In this document: positions 8,210 through 16,341 of the stretch, piece after piece
How positions within the stretch are numbered: position 1 is the first letter of the stretch
Layout of the letters: the number at the start of each line of letters is the position of its first letter
Translations under genes and position numbers: made by a program
NCBI RefSeq assembly: GCF_000473045.1
Contig: NZ_AXAY01000043.1
Span: 1 to 62,254, forward strand
Length of the DNA: 62,254 nucleotides
Direction of reading: 5' to 3'
DNA from: Bradyrhizobium sp. WSM3983
Lineage (GTDB): Bacteria > Pseudomonadota > Alphaproteobacteria > Rhizobiales > Xanthobacteraceae
Notes under the pieces: model-generated
What the model saw: the letters and a program-made list of their open reading frames with translations, nothing else
Databases searched by the model: none
What the model was told of the DNA's origin: nothing

Positions 8210-8333
8210 CGATAAGCCCTCGACCCGCTTCGCTGAAATAATCGACGAACATCGCGGTCACGCGATGCACGATCTCCTCTTTTTGCGCGGTCGACAGCGC
8301 GGCCTGCGACACCTTGATGTTGGCAAAAGGCAT
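8210..8333 (-). pseudogene. Truncated 4-oxalocrotonate tautomerase-family gene (5' part)
   Basis: From ATG 8333, preceded by CGGAG, the frame reads MPFANIKVSQAALSTAQ...TAMFVDYFSEAGR, which is the N-terminal half of a tautomerase-like protein with a longer N-terminus than classical 4-OT. Family resemblance stops at about position 8210; the frame then continues antisense into the 3' end of the helicase gene to a stop at 8094, giving unrelated residues (RRPDGSRSPERG). The second half of the domain is absent. A LysR regulator gene is divergent (8460), the usual partner arrangement, so I read this as the 5' remnant of a LysR-controlled tautomerase gene cut by the helicase block. Confidence 0.6.
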
Positions 8334-8459
8334 GATCAGTCTCCGTGAACGCGATGGCCGGTCATCCGGTGTCGCCTGCGCGGGAGATACCCGATCGTCT
8401 GCGGCGGATAATCCGGCCACCCTTGCCATCACCTGTCGGCTATGTTGAACAATCGGGCC

Positions 8460-9353
8460 ATGGACCGCTTCGAGACCATGCGCCTGTTCGTCCGCCTTGT
8501 GGAAAGGCGCAGCTTCACCGCTGCAGCGGTCGATCTCGGTCTGCCGCGTTCCACCGCAAGCGAAGTCCTGCGCGGCCTCGAGGCCCATCTCGGTGTGCGC
8601 CTGCTCGAACGCACCACGCGGCATGTTACGCCGACGCTCGACGGTGAGGAATATTATCGCCGCTGCGTCGCGATCCTGGCGGAGGTAGAGGAGGCGGAGA
8701 GCGCGATGCGCGACGCCCAGCCGCGCGGGCTGTTGCGGTTCGATGCGCATCCGCTGCTGACGCGCACCTTCATTCTGCCAAAACTGCCCGAGTTCCTGGC
8801 ACGCCATCCGCTGATCGAGCTGCAGATCGGGCAGGGCGATCGTCTCGTCGATCTCGTGCGCGAGGGAGTCGACTGCGTCATCCGCTCGGGCCAGCCGGAC
8901 GACAGCGGCATGATCCAGCGCCGTCTCGGCTCGATTGCGGAAGTCACGGTGGCGAGCCCGGCTTATCTGGCCGTGCAGGGCACGCCCGCATCACCCGATG
9001 AACTCGACGGGCATCAGATGGTCGGCTTCATCTCGTCGCGGACCGGCGACGTGCTGCCGCTCGAGTTTTCAGTCAACGGCGGCTTGCGCAACATCGTGCT
9101 GCCGAGCCGGATCAGGGTGAACAATTCGGACACGATGGCGGATCTGGCGCGGCTCGGCTTCGGCCTGGTGCAGGCGCCGCGCTATCGCTTTGCGGACGAC
9201 CTCGCCAGCGGCGCGCTGGTCGAGGTGCTGCAAAACCATCCGCCGTCACCGACGCCGCTGTCGGCGCTCTATCCGCAAAACCGCCAGCTCACGCTGCGGC
9301 TGCGCGTCTTCCTCGACTGGGTGGGGCGCATTTTTGGCGAGGCGAAGCTCTAG
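8460..9353 (+). CDS. LysR family transcriptional regulator
   Basis: A 297-residue regulator. Residues 1-60 form the LysR helix-turn-helix (RSFTAAAVDLGLPRSTASEV, then LEAHLGVRLLERTTRHVTPT), and residues 88-297 the periplasmic-binding-protein-like effector domain (PLIELQIGQGDRLVDLVREGVDCVIRSG, written here as DLVREGVDCVIRSG). The ATG at 8460 gives the usual MDRFETMRLFVRLVE start; an ATG six codons earlier is possible. It is divergent from the tautomerase stump, so its normal target is probably the broken gene. The stop overlaps the stop of the convergent YjbR gene by four bases (9350-9353). Confidence 0.93.
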   Translation: MDRFETMRLFVRLVERRSFTAAAVDLGLPRSTASEVLRGLEAHLGVRLLERTTRHVTPTLDGEEYYRRCVAILAEVEEAESAMRDAQPRGLLRFDAHPLLTRTFILPKLPEFLARHPLIELQIGQGDRLVDLVREGVDCVIRSGQPDDSGMIQRRLGSIAEVTVASPAYLAVQGTPASPDELDGHQMVGFISSRTGDVLPLEFSVNGGLRNIVLPSRIRVNNSDTMADLARLGFGLVQAPRYRFADDLASGALVEVLQNHPPSPTPLSALYPQNRQLTLRLRVFLDWVGRIFGEAKL

Positions 9354-9694
9354 TCGAGGCCAAGCTCCCTGCGCGACTTGCGCGTGAGCCTTGCCGCGAT
9401 CAGGGCATGGGCTTGCGCGAGATAGGCCGTCAGTTCCGCATCCAGCAGCGCGTTGTTGCTGACGAGCTGCACCCATTTGGCTCGCGCCAGATACGGCGCC
9501 GGCCGCGCAACACCGTGCTCGATCAGCATCGCGTAGGCCATGTCCGTAGTCTTGAACATGTAGCTGGCCGTAAAGCCGCCGCTGAGCGCGAACATCTTGC
9601 CGCCGACCTTGAACACGGAGGTGCCTTCCCACTGCACCACCTTGTTGGCAGCGGGCAGGCGCAGGCAGCGTGCTTCGAATGTTCTGGGAGTCAT
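9350..9694 (-). CDS. MmcQ/YjbR family protein
   Basis: A 114-residue protein of the MmcQ/YjbR alpha+beta fold, which resembles the CyaY/frataxin shape and has been called DNA-binding without firm proof. Family landmarks are WEGTSVFKVGGKMFAL near residues 20-35, the middle TDMAYAMLIEHG, and PAPYLARAKWVQL with NALLDAELTAYLAQAHALI at the end. ATG 9694 gives the normal family length; a GTG at 9718 would add eight residues. No strong ribosome binding site is seen at either. Function unknown. Confidence 0.88.
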   Translation of the reverse strand: MTPRTFEARCLRLPAANKVVQWEGTSVFKVGGKMFALSGGFTASYMFKTTDMAYAMLIEHGVARPAPYLARAKWVQLVSNNALLDAELTAYLAQAHALIAARLTRKSRRELGLD

Positions 9695-10167
9695 GCGGTC
9701 GCGACCGCGAGGTAGCACAGGATGCGGCTCAGTGCGCGATCACGGATCCGTGATTTGCTCCTCGATTTTCGAACGCGGGCCGGACGGTGGTGGACGCAGG
9801 CCACATCGGCGCGACGGGTTTTGCAGGGCGGGCAACCGTGAGCGAAACCGTCGCGCACACGACCGGTGTGATCTGCGTACGGCAAAATCGTGTGGTCCTG
9901 GCGCCCGGAGCCTGTGCGCCAAGTCTCGCGGTGATGTGTGGTCCAACCGGATCCGCCCATCAGCCATCTGCGAGGCGATGGGGGCAATAGTGCATCGCTC
10001 CCAGCACGTCATAAGCCGTCAAACCACTGCGCAGGGAAGGCCGTGTGTTGGGCTTCATCTGTATGCCGCTGTGCAGCTTCTATAGCGCAATTGTCGCACA
10101 GTGGACTGCGAGGGCGTGTCTGCGGTTTGAACATCTGTCCGAACGTTACCGCAGCGCCAATGGATCA
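9695..10167. other. Intergenic stretch without a supported gene
   Basis: About 470 bases contain only short frames with poor starts. The phrase VVLAPGACAPSLAVM in the plus frame near 9893 and the mixed GC make it look like one of the decayed dispersed segments found between Bradyrhizobium genes; I recognise the style, not a specific family. No RNA gene structure was evident. Confidence 0.4.
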
Positions 10168-10302
10168 CCGTCATCCTGAGGCGCCGGAGCGAAGCGGAGG
10201 CCTCGAAGGGCGACGGCCCAGCTGCATCTCGGCCGTTCATCCTTCGAGGCTCCGCGTACGATGCGTTCGCATCGTACGCCTCGCACCTCAGGATAACGGA
10301 AC
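10168..10302. repeat. Palindromic intergenic repeat, TCATCCTGAGG family
   Basis: CCGTCATCCTGAGG (from 10169) at the left faces CCTCAGGATAACGG (ending near 10301) on the right. Inside, GGCCTCGAAGGGCGACGG faces CCGTTCATCCTTCGAGGC, so the element folds as nested hairpins about 130 bases long. TACGATGCGTTCGCATCGTA near 10257-10276 is a further perfect dyad. The TCATCCTGAGG...CCTCGAAGG motif is a familiar repeat of Bradyrhizobium genomes. Confidence 0.8.
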
Positions 10303-10407
10303 GGGCATTGCGCGCCTCCGCACCGTGCTTTGTGAGTTGTACATGCGCCTCAGACCGTTACCATGGGCCGCCCCGGAACACGGGAGCCAGCAGCGAGCGG
10401 AGGCGAC

Positions 10408-12072
10408 ATGAGCGAGCGGGACCATAAAGTCAAAGGATCCGACCTGTTCGTTGCGGCGCTGGAGAACGAAGGCGTTGACCGCATCTTCGGCGTGCCCGGC
10501 GAAGAAACCCTCGACCTCGTCGAATCGCTGCGCACTTCCAAAATCCAATTGATCCTGACCCGTCATGAGCAGGCCGCCGCCTTCATGGCCGCGACCCATG
10601 GAAGGCTGACGGGCAAGCCCGGCGTTTGTCTCTCCACGCTTGGGCCCGGCGCGCTCAACCTGTCGACCGGCGCTGCCTATGCGCATCTCGGCGCGATGCC
10701 GATGATCCTCATCACCAGCCAGAAGCCGATCATGAGCAGCCGGCAGGCGCGCTTCCAGATCGTGGACGTGGTCGCGACCATGAAGCCGCTGACGAAATTG
10801 TCCCGGCAGATCATCAACGCCTCCTCGATTCCCACCGTGGTGCGCGACGCCTTTCGCGTGGCAATGGAGGAGCGGCCGGGACCGGTGCATCTCGAATTGC
10901 CCGAAGACATCGCCGGCGACAAGGTGCCGGCCGTTCCTGTGATCCCGATCCACCCGATCGATATCCCGGTCGCCCACCGCGCCGCGCTCGACCGTGCCGC
11001 CGAAATGATTCTGTCCGCAAAGCGTCCGCTGGTGATGATGGGCGCCGCGACCAGCCGGCCGCGCTCGACGCACGGCATCGCGAGCTTCGTACGGCGGACC
11101 GGCATTCCGTTCTTCACCACGCAGATGGGCAAGGGCACCGTGCCCGGCGGCACCAATCTCTACATGGGCACCGCGGCGCTGTCCGAGCGCGACTATGTCC
11201 ACGACGCCATTGACGCCGCCGATCTGATCGTCGCGATCGGTCATGATGCGATCGAGAAGCCGCCCTTCATCATGGGGCCGTCCGGGCCGAAAGTCATTCA
11301 CGTCAGCTACACCTCGGCCAGCGTCGAGCAGGTGTATTTTCCCGATGCCGAGGTCGTCGGCGACGTCGGCCCGAGCCTGGAGCTTCTGGCCGACCGGCTC
11401 GAAGGCAAGCTGCCGCAGGCGGCGGCGCTGTTGCCGTTGCGCGAAGAGATCCTCAGCCACATCGCCGACCGCGCCACCGAGACGCGCTGGCCGCCGACGC
11501 CACAGCGCATCGTGCACGACATCCGCCAGGTCATCCCCGAGAACGGCATCGTCGCGCTCGACAACGGCATGTACAAGATCTGGTTCGCGCGCAACTACCG
11601 CACGCGCGTCGCCAACACGCTGCTGCTCGACAATGCGCTGGCGACGATGGGCGCCGGCCTGCCATCGGCGATGATGGCCGCGATGCTCTATCCCGACTGC
11701 CGCGTGCTCGCGGTCGCCGGCGACGGCGGCTTCATGATGAACAGCCAGGAGATGGAGACCGCCGTTCGCCTCAAGCTCAATCTGGTCGTGCTGGTGCTGG
11801 AAGACAACGCCTACGGCATGATCCGCTGGAAGCAGGCCGTTGACCATTTTGCTGATTACGGCATGACCTTTGGCAACCCCGATTTTGTGCTCTACGCCAA
11901 GGCTTATGGCGCCAAGGGCCATCGTGTCGCAAGCATCGACAGCTTTGGCCCGACGCTCGATGCAGCCTTCAAGGAGGGCGGCGTGCATCTGGTCGTGATC
12001 CCGATCGACTATTCGGAGAACGTGCGCGTGCTGGTCGACGAGCTGCGGGCGCATGAGAAGTCGAAGGGGTGA
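10408..12072 (+). CDS. Thiamine-diphosphate enzyme, acetolactate synthase large subunit-like
   Basis: A 554-residue enzyme with the three-domain plan of the acetolactate synthase/pyruvate oxidase family. The catalytic Glu lies in RHEQAAAFMAATHGRLTGKPG near residue 55 (read in two parts, RHEQAAAFMA and THGRLTGKPG). The thiamine diphosphate and Mg site is GDGGFMMN...LVLEDNAYG near residues 440-470. It should decarboxylate pyruvate or another 2-oxo acid and join or transfer the two-carbon unit. The start ATG 10408 was chosen over 10363 because GGAGG lies four bases upstream. There is no small regulatory subunit gene nearby, so a biosynthetic ilvBN role is unlikely and a stand-alone AlsS-like or 2-oxo-acid-decarboxylating role is more likely. 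A Lin0512 gene follows after a repeat. Confidence 0.9.
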   Translation: MSERDHKVKGSDLFVAALENEGVDRIFGVPGEETLDLVESLRTSKIQLILTRHEQAAAFMAATHGRLTGKPGVCLSTLGPGALNLSTGAAYAHLGAMPMILITSQKPIMSSRQARFQIVDVVATMKPLTKLSRQIINASSIPTVVRDAFRVAMEERPGPVHLELPEDIAGDKVPAVPVIPIHPIDIPVAHRAALDRAAEMILSAKRPLVMMGAATSRPRSTHGIASFVRRTGIPFFTTQMGKGTVPGGTNLYMGTAALSERDYVHDAIDAADLIVAIGHDAIEKPPFIMGPSGPKVIHVSYTSASVEQVYFPDAEVVGDVGPSLELLADRLEGKLPQAAALLPLREEILSHIADRATETRWPPTPQRIVHDIRQVIPENGIVALDNGMYKIWFARNYRTRVANTLLLDNALATMGAGLPSAMMAAMLYPDCRVLAVAGDGGFMMNSQEMETAVRLKLNLVVLVLEDNAYGMIRWKQAVDHFADYGMTFGNPDFVLYAKAYGAKGHRVASIDSFGPTLDAAFKEGGVHLVVIPIDYSENVRVLVDELRAHEKSKG

Positions 12073-12080
12073 GAACTACG

Positions 12081-12222
12081 GTCTCGTGCCCCGGACGCAG
12101 CGCAGCGCTTCTTCAGCGGTGCGCTGCAGAGCCGGCGCCCACGCATCAGCGAACTCGATGGCTTCCTGGGTCCCGGCTCTGCGCAGCAACGCTAAAGCGT
12201 TGCAGCGCGTCCGGGACACGAG
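12081..12222. repeat. Palindromic intergenic repeat, CCCGGACGCAGCGC family
   Basis: GTCTCGTGCCCCGGACGC at the left is mirrored by GCGTCCGGGACACGAG at the right. Inside, GCGCTGCAGAGCCGG faces CCGGCTCTGCGC, giving a cruciform-like element of about 140 bases between the thiamine-diphosphate enzyme and the Lin0512 gene. It is a different repeat family from the other palindromic elements in the window. Confidence 0.75.
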
Positions 12223-12289
12223 AGGAGCTTGTCTCGTGCTCCCCAATCAACGACACTGACCATCATCCAACCAAAAACAGGAATAAGAT

Positions 12290-12637
12290 ATGACTCGCGT
12301 TCGCTGTATCACCGAGATGGGCATGGGCGTCGACGTTCACGGCAGGGACGCCACCAAGGCGGCGAAGCGGGCGGTGTCGGATGCGATCCGGCATTCGAGC
12401 CTCGGTTTCTTCCGGATGATCGGCAAGACCGCGAACGACATGTTCGTCGACGTCACCATCGGCGTGCCCAATCCCGAGGCCGTCGACAAGGAGGCGGTTG
12501 CCAAGGAGCTTCCCTATGGCACCGTGACCGTCAACGCCGTCAAGGGCGGGCTGGAGATTCCATCGGCCACGGAGCAGGCCAACGACCCCATCCTCATCGC
12601 CAACGCCGCTGTCATCGTCAGCTTCGACAAGGATTAG
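12290..12637 (+). CDS. Lin0512 family protein
   Basis: A 115-residue cytosolic protein with the family start MTRVRCITEMGMGVDVHG, a central VDVTIGVPNPEAVD, and a C-terminal ANAAVIVSFDKD. Lin0512 proteins are small alpha/beta proteins of unknown function found across bacteria; they resemble single-domain ring-forming proteins. Ribosome site AGGAATAAG precedes ATG 12290. The GNAT gene follows after four bases, so the two are probably one transcript, possibly with the thiamine-diphosphate enzyme gene despite the repeat between them. No function is claimed. Confidence 0.85.
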   Translation: MTRVRCITEMGMGVDVHGRDATKAAKRAVSDAIRHSSLGFFRMIGKTANDMFVDVTIGVPNPEAVDKEAVAKELPYGTVTVNAVKGGLEIPSATEQANDPILIANAAVIVSFDKD

Positions 12638-12641
12638 GCCG

Positions 12642-13334
12642 GTGTCCGACAGCGATCTGAGGCTACTGGATCGTCCGATCTGGAGCGCGCTGACGACGAG
12701 CCATAAGCATCTGGCCGAAGGCGGCCCGCGGGCGCTGCGCTATCCCGTGGACATGACGCCATTCGCCGATATGGCCGACATGTCCGCGGCAAGCTTTGTC
12801 GCGCTCGGTGATCTCATGTCGGGCTCGCAAGTTGCCGCGCTGTTTACGCCGGAGCCGGTTGATGTGCCGGCCGGCTTCAAGGTCGTGCTGGCCGAGACCG
12901 GCGAGCAGATGATCGGCTCGCCCGCCGACAGTCCGTTGCGTGGCGTGGAGATCGTGAGGCTCGGTGAGCCCGACGTTCCGGCGATGATGGCGCTGACGGC
13001 GCTGACCAAGCCCGGGCCGTTCGCGTTGCGAACGCATGAGCTCGGCACGTTCCTCGGCATTCGCGCTGGCGGAGAGCTGGTCGCGATGACGGGCGAGCGC
13101 ATGAAGCCGGGCAAGTTCGTCGAGATGACGGCGGTCTGCGTCCATCCCGACTTTCGCGGGCGCGGCTACGCGCAAGCGCTGCTCGCGGCGGTCGCGCGCC
13201 AGATCGAAGCGCGCGGCGAGATTCCCTTCCTGCACGTGTTTTCGAACAACACATCCGCCATTGCGCTCTATCAGCGCCAGGACATGCGCATCCGCCGTCG
13301 TCTGCACGTGACGGCCTTCATGAAGCAGGAATGA
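12642..13334 (+). CDS. GNAT family N-acetyltransferase
   Basis: A 230-residue protein. The C-terminal 110 residues are a GNAT domain: acceptor-side strand VEMTAVCVHPDFRGRGYAQALL with the pyrophosphate-binding RGRGYA loop, then LHVFSNNTSAIALYQRQDM. The N-terminal 100 residues are not a recognised domain and contain GGPRALRYPVDMTPFADM, seen in other GNATs of the FR47-like type. The start is GTG at 12642, four bases after the Lin0512 stop, so translation is probably coupled. The acceptor could be an amino acid, peptide or antibiotic; nothing in the sequence decides it. Confidence 0.9.
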   Translation: MSDSDLRLLDRPIWSALTTSHKHLAEGGPRALRYPVDMTPFADMADMSAASFVALGDLMSGSQVAALFTPEPVDVPAGFKVVLAETGEQMIGSPADSPLRGVEIVRLGEPDVPAMMALTALTKPGPFALRTHELGTFLGIRAGGELVAMTGERMKPGKFVEMTAVCVHPDFRGRGYAQALLAAVARQIEARGEIPFLHVFSNNTSAIALYQRQDMRIRRRLHVTAFMKQE

Positions 13335-13434
13335 CGGCCTGGCGCTGCACGCCGGGACGAGGAGGTCGAACGGGCTTCCCCGTGGCCGATTCGTTGCTAT
13401 ATCCATCGCGATCAATTCGGGGAGGAGCCTATTT

Positions 13435-14619
13435 ATGGACGCCAGGACACCAGATTTTTCCGCAGCACGGACGGCGATGCAGCGCTATGTCGATCAGGAG
13501 ATCATCCCCGGCGTGTCCTGGGTCGTGCTGCGTGGACGCGAAGTGGTCGACCAGCAATGCGTTGGCTTTGCCGATCGCGAGGCGAAGACGGCGCTCCGGC
13601 CGGACCACATTTTCCGCGCGTTCTCCAACACCAAGATCTTCGTCACCTCCGCGATCATGCTGCTGGTCGAGGAGGGCCGGATCGGGCTCGATGACCCAAT
13701 CGAGAAATTCCTGCCGCAGCTTGGCAATCGCAAGGTGCTGAAGCAGGGCGCTTCGAGCCTCGCCGATGTCGAGCCGGCGAAAAGCCAAATCACGATCCGT
13801 CAGTTGCTGACCCACACGTCGGGTCTCAGCTACGGCATCTTCGATCCCGGCACAGTGCTGTTCAAAGGCTACAACGCCGCGGGCGTGCTCAACCCGCTGA
13901 CGCCGTTGACCGACATGATCGACAAGCTCGCTGATCTGCCGCTGTCCTATCATCCCGGCACGAGCTGGGAATATTCGGTGGCGACCGACGTGCTCGGCCG
14001 CGTCGTGGAGGTCGTCTCGGGCAAGCCGCTCGACGTCGTCTTCAAGGCCCGTATCCTCGATCCGCTCGGCATGACCGATACCGGCTTCTCCGTGCCTGAA
14101 GCGCAGCAGGGCAGGCTGGTTGCGCACTATATCGGTGCCGACGTGCTCGATCCCACGAAGCCGGGCCTGACGCGCGCCGATCATCTGCCGTATCCGCAGG
14201 CCTATCGACGGCCGTTCCCGCGGCTGTCGGGGGGCGGCGGATTGGTCTCGACCCTGCCGGACATGCTCGCGCTGGTGCGCGCCCTGGTACCCGGTCCGGA
14301 TGCGCTGCTGAAGCCGGAGACGTTGCGGCTGATGATGACCAACCAGTTGCCGGAAGGCCAGACCATCCGCTTCGCCAATCTGGGGCCGATGCCCGGCAAG
14401 GGATTTGGCCTCGGCGGCGCCGTGACCTTCGCGCCGACGCAGTTCGATCCTCCGAATTCCACCGGCGAATTCCAGTGGGGCGGGCTCGCCGGCACCCATT
14501 GGTGGATTTGCCCTGAGGCCAATACCGCCGGCGTCCTGATGGCCCAGCGCCACCTGGGCTTCTGGAATCCGTTCTTCTTCGAGTTCAAGCGTCTGGCCTA
14601 CCAGGCGGCCGGAGGCTGA
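13435..14619 (+). CDS. Serine hydrolase of the class C beta-lactamase fold
   Basis: A 394-residue protein without a signal peptide. The nucleophile motif SxxK is Ser64-Asn-Thr-Lys67 (RAFSNTKIF). The second motif is YSV in place of YxN at TSWEYSVATD, and the third is the GTH of WGGLAGTHWW. HTSGLSYG lies between, as in the EstB/CubicO group. Such enzymes are esterases, peptidases or transesterases rather than antibiotic-destroying lactamases. The lack of an export signal argues for a cytosolic esterase. GGGGAGGAG forms the ribosome site before ATG 13435. The DUF429 gene starts nine bases after the stop, suggesting an operon. Confidence 0.9.
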   Translation: MDARTPDFSAARTAMQRYVDQEIIPGVSWVVLRGREVVDQQCVGFADREAKTALRPDHIFRAFSNTKIFVTSAIMLLVEEGRIGLDDPIEKFLPQLGNRKVLKQGASSLADVEPAKSQITIRQLLTHTSGLSYGIFDPGTVLFKGYNAAGVLNPLTPLTDMIDKLADLPLSYHPGTSWEYSVATDVLGRVVEVVSGKPLDVVFKARILDPLGMTDTGFSVPEAQQGRLVAHYIGADVLDPTKPGLTRADHLPYPQAYRRPFPRLSGGGGLVSTLPDMLALVRALVPGPDALLKPETLRLMMTNQLPEGQTIRFANLGPMPGKGFGLGGAVTFAPTQFDPPNSTGEFQWGGLAGTHWWICPEANTAGVLMAQRHLGFWNPFFFEFKRLAYQAAGG

Positions 14620-14627
14620 CGGCCGGC

Positions 14628-15293
14628 GTGCCGAATTATCTCGGTCTCGATGGATTTCGCTTCGGCTGGGTTGCAGCGTGGATCGATGATCGCGGCGATC
14701 ACGGATTCGACTATTCTCCGGGCCTCACGCGTCTGCTCGCGATGCCGCATGCGCGTGCGATGATCGACATGCCGATTGGGTTGAAGACCGAAGGTTATCG
14801 AAGATGTGACCTGCGTGCGCGTGAAATGGTGGGCCCCGCTGTATTCCTCGGGGCCCGCCGCGATCTCTGGATATTTCCCGACATGGCGGCGGCCAACCGG
14901 CACTATTGGGAGCACGAAGGCAAGGGCAGGGGTGTCTCGGCCCAGCTCTGGAATATCTCCGGCAAGATCAGGGAGGTCGACGAGATCATGACGCCGGAAC
15001 GGCAAGCGACGATCGGCGAGGCACATCCGGAATTGATCCTCTGGAATCTCGCGGGGCGAGTCCGGCTCGCGAAGAAGACATCGGCGGAAGGCCGCGAGCT
15101 ACGCATCGCGCTATTGGCGCAACGCGGCTTCACGCGCTTGCCGAAATGGCTGACGCTGCGCCACAGCACCGGCATCGGCCGCGACGATCTCATCGATGCC
15201 TGCGCCTGCGCAGTCGCGGCGCGGGACAGTACGCAGCGTGTGGGCGGAGATGAGATCGATCCGCGCGGCCTGCGGATGGAGATCCATTACTGA
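14628..15293 (+). CDS. DUF429 domain protein
   Basis: A 221-residue protein with the DUF429 pattern: an N-terminal LGLDGFRFGWVAAWID with a possible catalytic Asp, AMIDMPIGL near residue 48, CDLRARE, and C-terminal TGIGRDDLIDACACAVAAR. The fold is predicted to be RNase H-like and acidic residues at these places are conserved, which hints at a nuclease-type metal site, though no activity is established. The GTG start at 14628 lies nine bases after the serine hydrolase stop. Function unknown. Confidence 0.87.
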   Translation: MPNYLGLDGFRFGWVAAWIDDRGDHGFDYSPGLTRLLAMPHARAMIDMPIGLKTEGYRRCDLRAREMVGPAVFLGARRDLWIFPDMAAANRHYWEHEGKGRGVSAQLWNISGKIREVDEIMTPERQATIGEAHPELILWNLAGRVRLAKKTSAEGRELRIALLAQRGFTRLPKWLTLRHSTGIGRDDLIDACACAVAARDSTQRVGGDEIDPRGLRMEIHY

Positions 15294-15409
15294 GGCGGTG
15301 GCTGGCAGCCCCGCGTCCGGGAAAAACAGGCAAATTATTTGAATCATGCAGGAACTGGCGATGGCCGGCCGCGTTCCCCGTCCGAACAGAATTGAGAGAA
15401 GCTCGTGCG

Positions 15410-15553
15410 ATGAATGATGCCAGTCAGTTCGCGACAGCGATGCTCGCGCTCGTCTTTGCCGCAGCATTGCTCGTCACCGCGCAGCTCTTCGTCGAGCAGC
15501 GCGCTCAACGCGACGTGGTCTACGCCACAAATTATCTGCTGCGGCCGTTGTAA
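15410..15553 (+). CDS. Small single-pass membrane protein (47 residues)
   Basis: From ATG 15410 the frame gives MNDASQFATAML then a hydrophobic stretch (LALVFAAALLVTAQLF) and a polar tail ending YATNYLLRPL at a TAA. A purine-rich GAGAGAAG lies upstream. The N-terminus has one charged residue and the tail is Arg-rich, which predicts N-out/C-in or a signal-anchor. Codon third positions are GC-rich as in the neighbours, supporting coding. No homologue is recognised. It lies in the gap between DUF429 and the glutathione transferase. Confidence 0.55.
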   Translation: MNDASQFATAMLALVFAAALLVTAQLFVEQRAQRDVVYATNYLLRPL

Positions 15554-15634
15554 TTCGGCTGAACGACCCGGCCTTGCGCCCTTAGATGGCTCGTCTAGAT
15601 TAAGCGGCATCTCACGCAAGCAGCCGGGGTCCCG

Positions 15635-16339
15635 ATGTCTGATTTGTCCGTCTTTCCGATCACCAGGCGCTGGCCTGCCAAGCATCCGGAGTTGCTGCAG
15701 CTCTATTCCTTGCCGACGCCGAACGGCGTCAAGGTTTCGATCATGCTGGAGGAGATCGGACTGCCTTACGAAGTCCATCTCGTGGACTTCGGCAAGGACG
15801 ACCAGAACACGCCCGAATTTCTCTCGCTCAATCCGAATGGCAAGATCCCGGCGATCGTCGATCCCAACGGTCCCGGCGGCAGACCGCTGCCGCTGTTCGA
15901 GTCCGGTGCGATCCTGCAATATCTCGCGGAGAAGACCGGCAAGCTGTTGCCGCACGATGCTGCGCGGCGCTACCAGACCATCCAGTGGGTGCACTTCCAG
16001 ATGGGCGGCATCGGGCCGATGTTCGGCCAGGTCGGCTTCTTCCACAAATTCGCCGGCAAGGATTTTGAGGACAAGCGGCCGCGGGATCGCTACGTCAGCG
16101 AGGCCAAACGCCTGCTTGGCGTGATGGACACGCATCTTGCCGGCCGGCAATGGTTCATGGATGACGAGTACACCATCGCCGACATTTCCATGCTCGGCTG
16201 GGTGCGCAACCTCGTCGGCTTCTATGGTGCCGGCGATCTCGTCGAATTCACCCAGTTCAAGTCGGTCGCGGCGTGGCTCGAACGCGGGCTTGCACGTCCG
16301 GCTGTGCAGCGCGGGCTGGACATTCCGAAGCGGGCATGA
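15635..16339 (+). CDS. Glutathione S-transferase, YfcG/Ure2p-like (Nu class)
   Basis: A 234-residue two-domain transferase. The thioredoxin-like N-terminal domain carries LYSLPTPNGVKVSIMLEE, where the Thr-Pro-Asn region takes the place of a Ser or Cys nucleophile, the cis-Pro KIPAIVDP, and the glutathione-binding ESGAILQYLAEKTG. The helical C-terminal domain contains YTIADISMLGWVRN, the N-capping box. This matches the Nu-class disulfide-bond oxidoreductases, which reduce disulfides or peroxides with two bound glutathiones rather than conjugate xenobiotics. It is convergent with csaA, two bases apart. Confidence 0.92.
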   Translation: MSDLSVFPITRRWPAKHPELLQLYSLPTPNGVKVSIMLEEIGLPYEVHLVDFGKDDQNTPEFLSLNPNGKIPAIVDPNGPGGRPLPLFESGAILQYLAEKTGKLLPHDAARRYQTIQWVHFQMGGIGPMFGQVGFFHKFAGKDFEDKRPRDRYVSEAKRLLGVMDTHLAGRQWFMDDEYTIADISMLGWVRNLVGFYGAGDLVEFTQFKSVAAWLERGLARPAVQRGLDIPKRA

Positions 16340-16341
16340 GG

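Noticed and set aside
8094..8807. A long minus-strand open frame across the helicase end and the LysR gene
   Set aside because: It only keeps sense between about 8210 and 8333 (the tautomerase stump); the rest is antisense to the LysR gene and to the helicase end.
9787..9990. A 67-codon plus frame in the gap after the YjbR gene
   Set aside because: No good ribosome site, no conserved look beyond a dispersed-remnant phrase; treated as intergenic remnant.
10288..12054. A 588-codon minus-strand frame opposite the thiamine-diphosphate enzyme
   Set aside because: Its product is His/Arg/Asp-rich, has no domain and mirrors a well-conserved enzyme; a GC-skew shadow.
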